Shown here: piece after piece, positions 60,625 to 64,000 of the stretch | Numbering within the stretch: position 1 is the stretch's first letter | How the letters are laid out: the number at the start of each line of letters is the position of its first letter | NCBI RefSeq assembly: GCF_001651035.1 | Contig: NZ_LXRG01000192.1 | Location: 186,001 to 250,000, forward strand | Length of the DNA stretch: 64,000 bases | Source of the DNA: Halomonas sp. ALS9 | GTDB lineage: Bacteria; Pseudomonadota; Gammaproteobacteria; Pseudomonadales; Halomonadaceae | Direction of reading: 5' to 3' | The notes under the pieces: model-generated | What the model was told of the DNA's origin: nothing | What the model saw: only the letters and a program-made list of their open reading frames with translations | Database searches by the model: none | Program-made: the position numbers and the translations under genes

Positions 60625-61670
60625 GCGAGCAACGAACCGCACATCAACAATCTAGCCAACAGCAGGCTCAGCCGCTGGCTAACCAGCAACTGATCGACGA
60701 CTTTGGTCGGCGCATTAGTTACGTGCGCATCTCGGTCACCGATCGCTGCGATTTTCGCTGCGTGTACTGCATGAGTGAGGAGATGACCTTTCTGCCCCGC
60801 GCCCAGGTACTGACGCTGGAAGAGATCGCCATGGTCGCCCGAGCCTTCACCGAGCTTGGGGTTGAGAAGATTCGCCTTACCGGTGGCGAGCCGCTGGTAC
60901 GCCGCGGCATTGAGCAACTGGTCGATGAGATTGGCGCCATGCCAGGCCTTAACGACTTCACCATGACTACCAATGGTGCCAGCCTACGCAAGCACGCCAA
61001 GCAGCTTTACGCCAGCGGCCTGCGGCGGCTGAATATCAGCCTGGATTCGCTGGATGCGAAGCGTTTTAAGCAGCTCACCCGTACCGGTGATTTAACCAAG
61101 GTAATCGACGGTATTCACGCCGCTCAGGAAGCCGGCTTTAAACGTATCAAGCTCAATGCGGTGATCTTAAAAGGTCGCAACGACGACGAAGTGATCGACC
61201 TGGTCACCTTTGCCCGTCAGGAAAAGCTCGATATTAGTTTTATCGAAGAGATGCCCCTGGGCGATGTTTCAGACCACTCTCGGGCGGAAACCTTTTACTC
61301 AAGTGACGATGTCCAAGATTTGATCGAGACGCGCTACCCGCTGATCCCTACCACCGAAACCACTCCTGGGCCGTCTCGCTACTTCAAAATGGCCGATAGC
61401 GACAGCCGAGTAGGGTTTATCTCCCCCCATAGCCACAACTTTTGTGACACCTGCAACCGGGTACGGGTGACCGTGGAAGGCCGTTTACTGCTCTGCTTGG
61501 GCAACGAACACTCGGTGGATTTGCGCGCCGTGCTGCGTCGACACCCTGGTAATATGCAGGCGCTGAAAGAGGCTATTATCAACGCCCTGCCGCTTAAGCC
61601 GGAGCGCCACCACTTCACCACCGATGGCGATGTGCAGGTAGTACGCTTTATGAATATGACAGGGGGCTAG
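60621..61670 (+). CDS. moaA: GTP 3',8-cyclase MoaA
   Basis: Radical-SAM enzyme starting molybdopterin synthesis from GTP; 349 residues. The N-terminal cluster is [15 protein letters not shown] (CxxxCxxC), the SAM site is [12 protein letters not shown], the C-terminal cluster is in [20 protein letters not shown], and the protein ends in the conserved GG. I chose the ATG at 60621, overlapping the moeA stop; an ATG two codons earlier is also possible. The companion moaC was not found in the window. Confidence 0.96.
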   Translation: MSEQRTAHQQSSQQQAQPLANQQLIDDFGRRISYVRISVTDRCDFRCVYCMSEEMTFLPRAQVLTLEEIAMVARAFTELGVEKIRLTGGEPLVRRGIEQLVDEIGAMPGLNDFTMTTNGASLRKHAKQLYASGLRRLNISLDSLDAKRFKQLTRTGDLTKVIDGIHAAQEAGFKRIKLNAVILKGRNDDEVIDLVTFARQEKLDISFIEEMPLGDVSDHSRAETFYSSDDVQDLIETRYPLIPTTETTPGPSRYFKMADSDSRVGFISPHSHNFCDTCNRVRVTVEGRLLLCLGNEHSVDLRAVLRRHPGNMQALKEAIINALPLKPERHHFTTDGDVQVVRFMNMTGG

Positions 61671-61673
61671 GCG

Positions 61674-62696
61674 TTGGCTGGTTCAGAAGGAAGGATCACG
61701 CGAAAAGTGCCGGTACATATCATTACCGGCTTCCTTGGTAGCGGTAAAACCACGCTTATCCACAGCCTGATTGAGCAAAAGCCTGTGGATGAAAAGTGGG
61801 CCATCCTGGTCAACGAGTTTGGTCAAATCGGTATAGACCAAGCCATGTTCGACGCCCGCGATGATGTAGTGGTGAAAGGCCTGCCCGGCGGCTGTTTGTG
61901 CTGCCAGCTCGCCTTTGTCCTCCAGGCGGCTCTGGTCAACCTGCTCGCCCGCAGCAAACCCGACCGGGTAATCATCGAACCCTCTGGCCTCGGCCACCCA
62001 GCGGGCCTGCTGGATCTACTGCGCAGCGAAGCCTTTCAAGAGGTGGTGCAAGTGCGCGATATAATTGCCACGCTCGACCCACGCCGCATGGACGACGCCC
62101 GCACCCTGCAACATGATACTTTCCGCGATCAGCTTGATATGGCCGATGCCGTGGCATTGACCATGCTCGACCACAGCACCCCAGAACAGCTCAGCGCCGC
62201 CCATGCTTTTGTGGCGCAGCGCTGGCCGCCGCGTAAATGGGTGCAGGAAGCCCCTCAAGGAGAGCTTCCTCTTACGCTGTTGATGCAAAGTACAAGCACC
62301 GAAGCAAGCGATGTAAGCATACCCGCCAACCACCAACAGTTGGCGGCCACGCCCAGCCTGGAGGGCGCGTTTTTTGATTTTCCTCCGCCGCCCGGCAAGC
62401 CCCAGCGCGAAATCGGCTCCTCGCTGGGTTACACCAGTACGGGTTTACGTTGGCACCCAAGCGAGCGCTTCGACTTGGATAGCTTAGCCAAAAGCTTGGG
62501 AGAGCTACCCAAGGCAGCCCGCATTAAGGGCGTGTTTCATACCGATAGCGGCTGGAAACGACTTAACCGCGCGGATGGCGCCTTAAGCATCGAAACCAGC
62601 GCATGGCGGCAAGACTCCCGGCTGGAAGTAATTGTTCCCGATACGGATCTCGCTATCGATATAGAAGACCACCTCCGTTCGCTGGCACTGGCTTAA
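61674..62696 (+). CDS. G3E-family GTPase / metallochaperone (CobW-like)
   Basis: A 340-residue GTPase of the CobW/UreG/HypB group. Walker A is ITGFLGSGKTTLIH, the switch region VNEFGQIGID, the metal-binding CxCC motif GGCLCCQ, and RVIIEPSGLGHP follows. CobW-type C-terminal text is present (GLRWHPSERFDLDSL and SLGELPKAARIKGVFHTDSG). The start is TTG at 61674 with AGGGGG seven bases before it, and no ATG is available. Its place after moaA suggests metal delivery linked to the cofactor or to FDH, but zinc or cobalt handling is equally possible. Confidence 0.87.
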   Translation: MAGSEGRITRKVPVHIITGFLGSGKTTLIHSLIEQKPVDEKWAILVNEFGQIGIDQAMFDARDDVVVKGLPGGCLCCQLAFVLQAALVNLLARSKPDRVIIEPSGLGHPAGLLDLLRSEAFQEVVQVRDIIATLDPRRMDDARTLQHDTFRDQLDMADAVALTMLDHSTPEQLSAAHAFVAQRWPPRKWVQEAPQGELPLTLLMQSTSTEASDVSIPANHQQLAATPSLEGAFFDFPPPPGKPQREIGSSLGYTSTGLRWHPSERFDLDSLAKSLGELPKAARIKGVFHTDSGWKRLNRADGALSIETSAWRQDSRLEVIVPDTDLAIDIEDHLRSLALA

Positions 62697-62728
62697 GCAC
62701 TGTCATAAACACTGTCTTAAACACAGGC

Positions 62729-64000
62729 TTAATCGCCAAGAATCAAACGCTCAATGGCCTCTGCGGTGACCGGACGCCCAAACAGATAGCCTTGATAAGC
62801 GTGGCAGTCGTGGGCCAGTAGCCATGCCTGCTGCGCTTTGGTCTCTACCCCTTCCGCGATGACCTCTAGATTGAGGCTCTCTGCCAGGGCAATAGTACTC
62901 TCTACAATCGCCGCGTTAGCCTGACTATCAAGCACCTGTTGCACAAAGGATTGGTCGATTTTTAGCTGATCCAGCGGCAGTTGGGCTAAATAAGCCAGTG
63001 ACGAGTAGCCGGTGCCGAAATCATCCAGCGAGAAGCGTACGCCTCGCGCTTTAAGGGTGAGCATTTTATCCCGCGCGTCATCTCGCGCTTCCACGAACAG
63101 TGATTCGGTCACTTCCAACTTTAGCCGCTGAAGCGGCACCTGGGTTCGCGCAAATACCCCCTCTACGCGGGCCAGAAATTGCTCATCACGAAACTGTAGC
63201 GGACTGATATTCACCGATATGGTCAATTGGCTTAGCCGGGGGTGCTGCGCCCAACGCGCTAATTGGTGGCAGGCATCTTCCAACACCCATTCGCCCACAT
63301 CGTTTATCAGCCCAGTGCTTTCCAACAACGGAATGAAATCACCCGGAGAGACCATACCGCGTTCGGGATGATGCCAGCGCAGTAGCGCTTCCACGCCGGT
63401 AATCTTGCCGTGGTGATCCACCTGGGGCTGATAATAAAGCTGCCACTGCTGGTAAGCTTGGGCTTGGCGTAGATCCGCCTCTAATTTTACATGGGCCAGT
63501 AGCGCAGCCTGCATTGAGGGATCAAAAAAGCACACGCCATGGCGACCGTTGCTCTTGGCCTGAAAAAGCGCCATATCCACCTGCTGCAGGTAGTCATCAA
63601 CGCCGTACTCATTGCTCGCCATAATCGCGATACCGATACTCCCCGTCACCGTAATACCCTCTTCGGCAAGGGTGATTGGGGTATTAAGGGTGGCCAGCAA
63701 CTTATGCGCGATACGTTCTGCAAGCAGAGTGGTTTGGGCGTAATTACTATCAACGCCTTCAATTAACACCGCAAACTCATCGCTACCCAACCGCGCCAAG
63801 GTATCGGTATCGCGTAGCATTTGCCCCAGCCGCCGCGCAACGCTCTGTAATACCTGATCTCCCGCATAATGCCCCAGCGTGTCATTGATTTGCTTAAAGT
63901 TATCGATATCGATAAATAGCAGTGCGCCGCAACGCTGATGACGCTGAAGCTCCTTGAGAGCGCTTCCTATGCGATCCATAAACAGCCGACGGTTAGCCAG
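62729..64000 (-). CDS. GGDEF-EAL c-di-GMP signalling protein, partial
   Basis: The reading frame is open to the right edge, so the N-terminal part (and any sensor domain) is outside the window. The visible 423 residues start inside a GGDEF domain (LANRRLFMDRIGSAL) whose active loop is GSDEF instead of GGDEF, so cyclase activity is doubtful. An EAL phosphodiesterase domain follows with EALLRWHHPE, EVTESLF, DDFGTGYSSL and KIDQSFV, which looks intact. It likely breaks down c-di-GMP, opposing the two cyclases at 12389 and 44306. Confidence 0.92.
   Translation of the reverse strand: MANRRLFMDRIGSALKELQRHQRCGALLFIDIDNFKQINDTLGHYAGDQVLQSVARRLGQMLRDTDTLARLGSDEFAVLIEGVDSNYAQTTLLAERIAHKLLATLNTPITLAEEGITVTGSIGIAIMASNEYGVDDYLQQVDMALFQAKSNGRHGVCFFDPSMQAALLAHVKLEADLRQAQAYQQWQLYYQPQVDHHGKITGVEALLRWHHPERGMVSPGDFIPLLESTGLINDVGEWVLEDACHQLARWAQHPRLSQLTISVNISPLQFRDEQFLARVEGVFARTQVPLQRLKLEVTESLFVEARDDARDKMLTLKARGVRFSLDDFGTGYSSLAYLAQLPLDQLKIDQSFVQQVLDSQANAAIVESTIALAESLNLEVIAEGVETKAQQAWLLAHDCHAYQGYLFGRPVTAEAIERLILGD

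Overview
The window looks like chromosomal DNA of a halophilic gammaproteobacterium of the Halomonas/Vreelandella type. This is inferred from moderate-to-high GC, acidic proteins, TRAP and ABC transporters, a Cys-type formate dehydrogenase locus with DUF3305/DUF3306 partners, and the general protein style. No rRNA, tRNA, insertion sequence, phage gene or CRISPR array was seen. Genes are densely packed and most sit in clear operons.

Layout. 1-2401: end of a carbohydrate-type ABC importer (binding protein, two permeases, no ATPase in view). 2467-4284: recQ. 4377-5455: Xre/MbcA-type antitoxin and RES toxin. 5476-7754: a short relic of the mtnA 3' end, then a secreted RTX lipase-like gene. 7859-12348: methionine salvage (mtnA, mtnBCD, mtnK). 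12389-15051: a membrane diguanylate cyclase and three small genes (YrhK-like, DksA-like zinc finger, YgjV-like). 15111-21336: DeoR regulator, Fe/organophosphate-type ABC importer whose permease gene has an in-frame stop, a metallo-beta-lactamase-fold hydrolase and a polynucleotide-kinase-like phosphatase. 21348-25708: soluble tandem-Cache protein, MFS transporter, GlxA-type regulator. 25860-32583: malonate uptake and use (GntR regulator, TRAP DctPQM, malonyl-CoA decarboxylase, malonyl-CoA synthetase). 32718-37011: the yjfIJKLMC-like cluster (PspA homologue, DUF350 membrane protein, glutathionylspermidine synthase-like enzyme).

37178-46944 is a Wsp-like chemosensory operon: receptor, CheB, CheR-TPR, CheA-REC hybrid, lone receiver, Hpt-REC-REC-GGDEF diguanylate cyclase, CheW and a divergent CheW-like protein. 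It probably sets cyclic di-GMP rather than flagellar rotation. With the GGDEF protein at 12389 and the GGDEF-EAL protein at the right edge, the window holds three c-di-GMP enzymes.

46964-62696 is a formate dehydrogenase and molybdenum-cofactor locus. On the minus strand lie DUF3305, DUF3306, a polyferredoxin, a TorD-like chaperone, a small TAT protein, the FDH alpha, beta and gamma subunits, DUF1244, moaB and moeA. On the plus strand lie fdhD, mobA, a second moeA, moaA and a G3E GTPase. Nearly everything needed to build a membrane-bound formate dehydrogenase is encoded here, with several cofactor steps (moaC, moaD/E, mobB) not seen.

The most notable observations are: an mtnA 3'-end relic in direct orientation on the far side of the RTX gene (an insertion scar); the nonsense codon splitting the permease; three helically phased CGAAAGC repeats in front of the DeoR/ABC operon; the transporter-hydrolase-phosphatase operon of unknown substrate; and the atypical chemosensory output protein.
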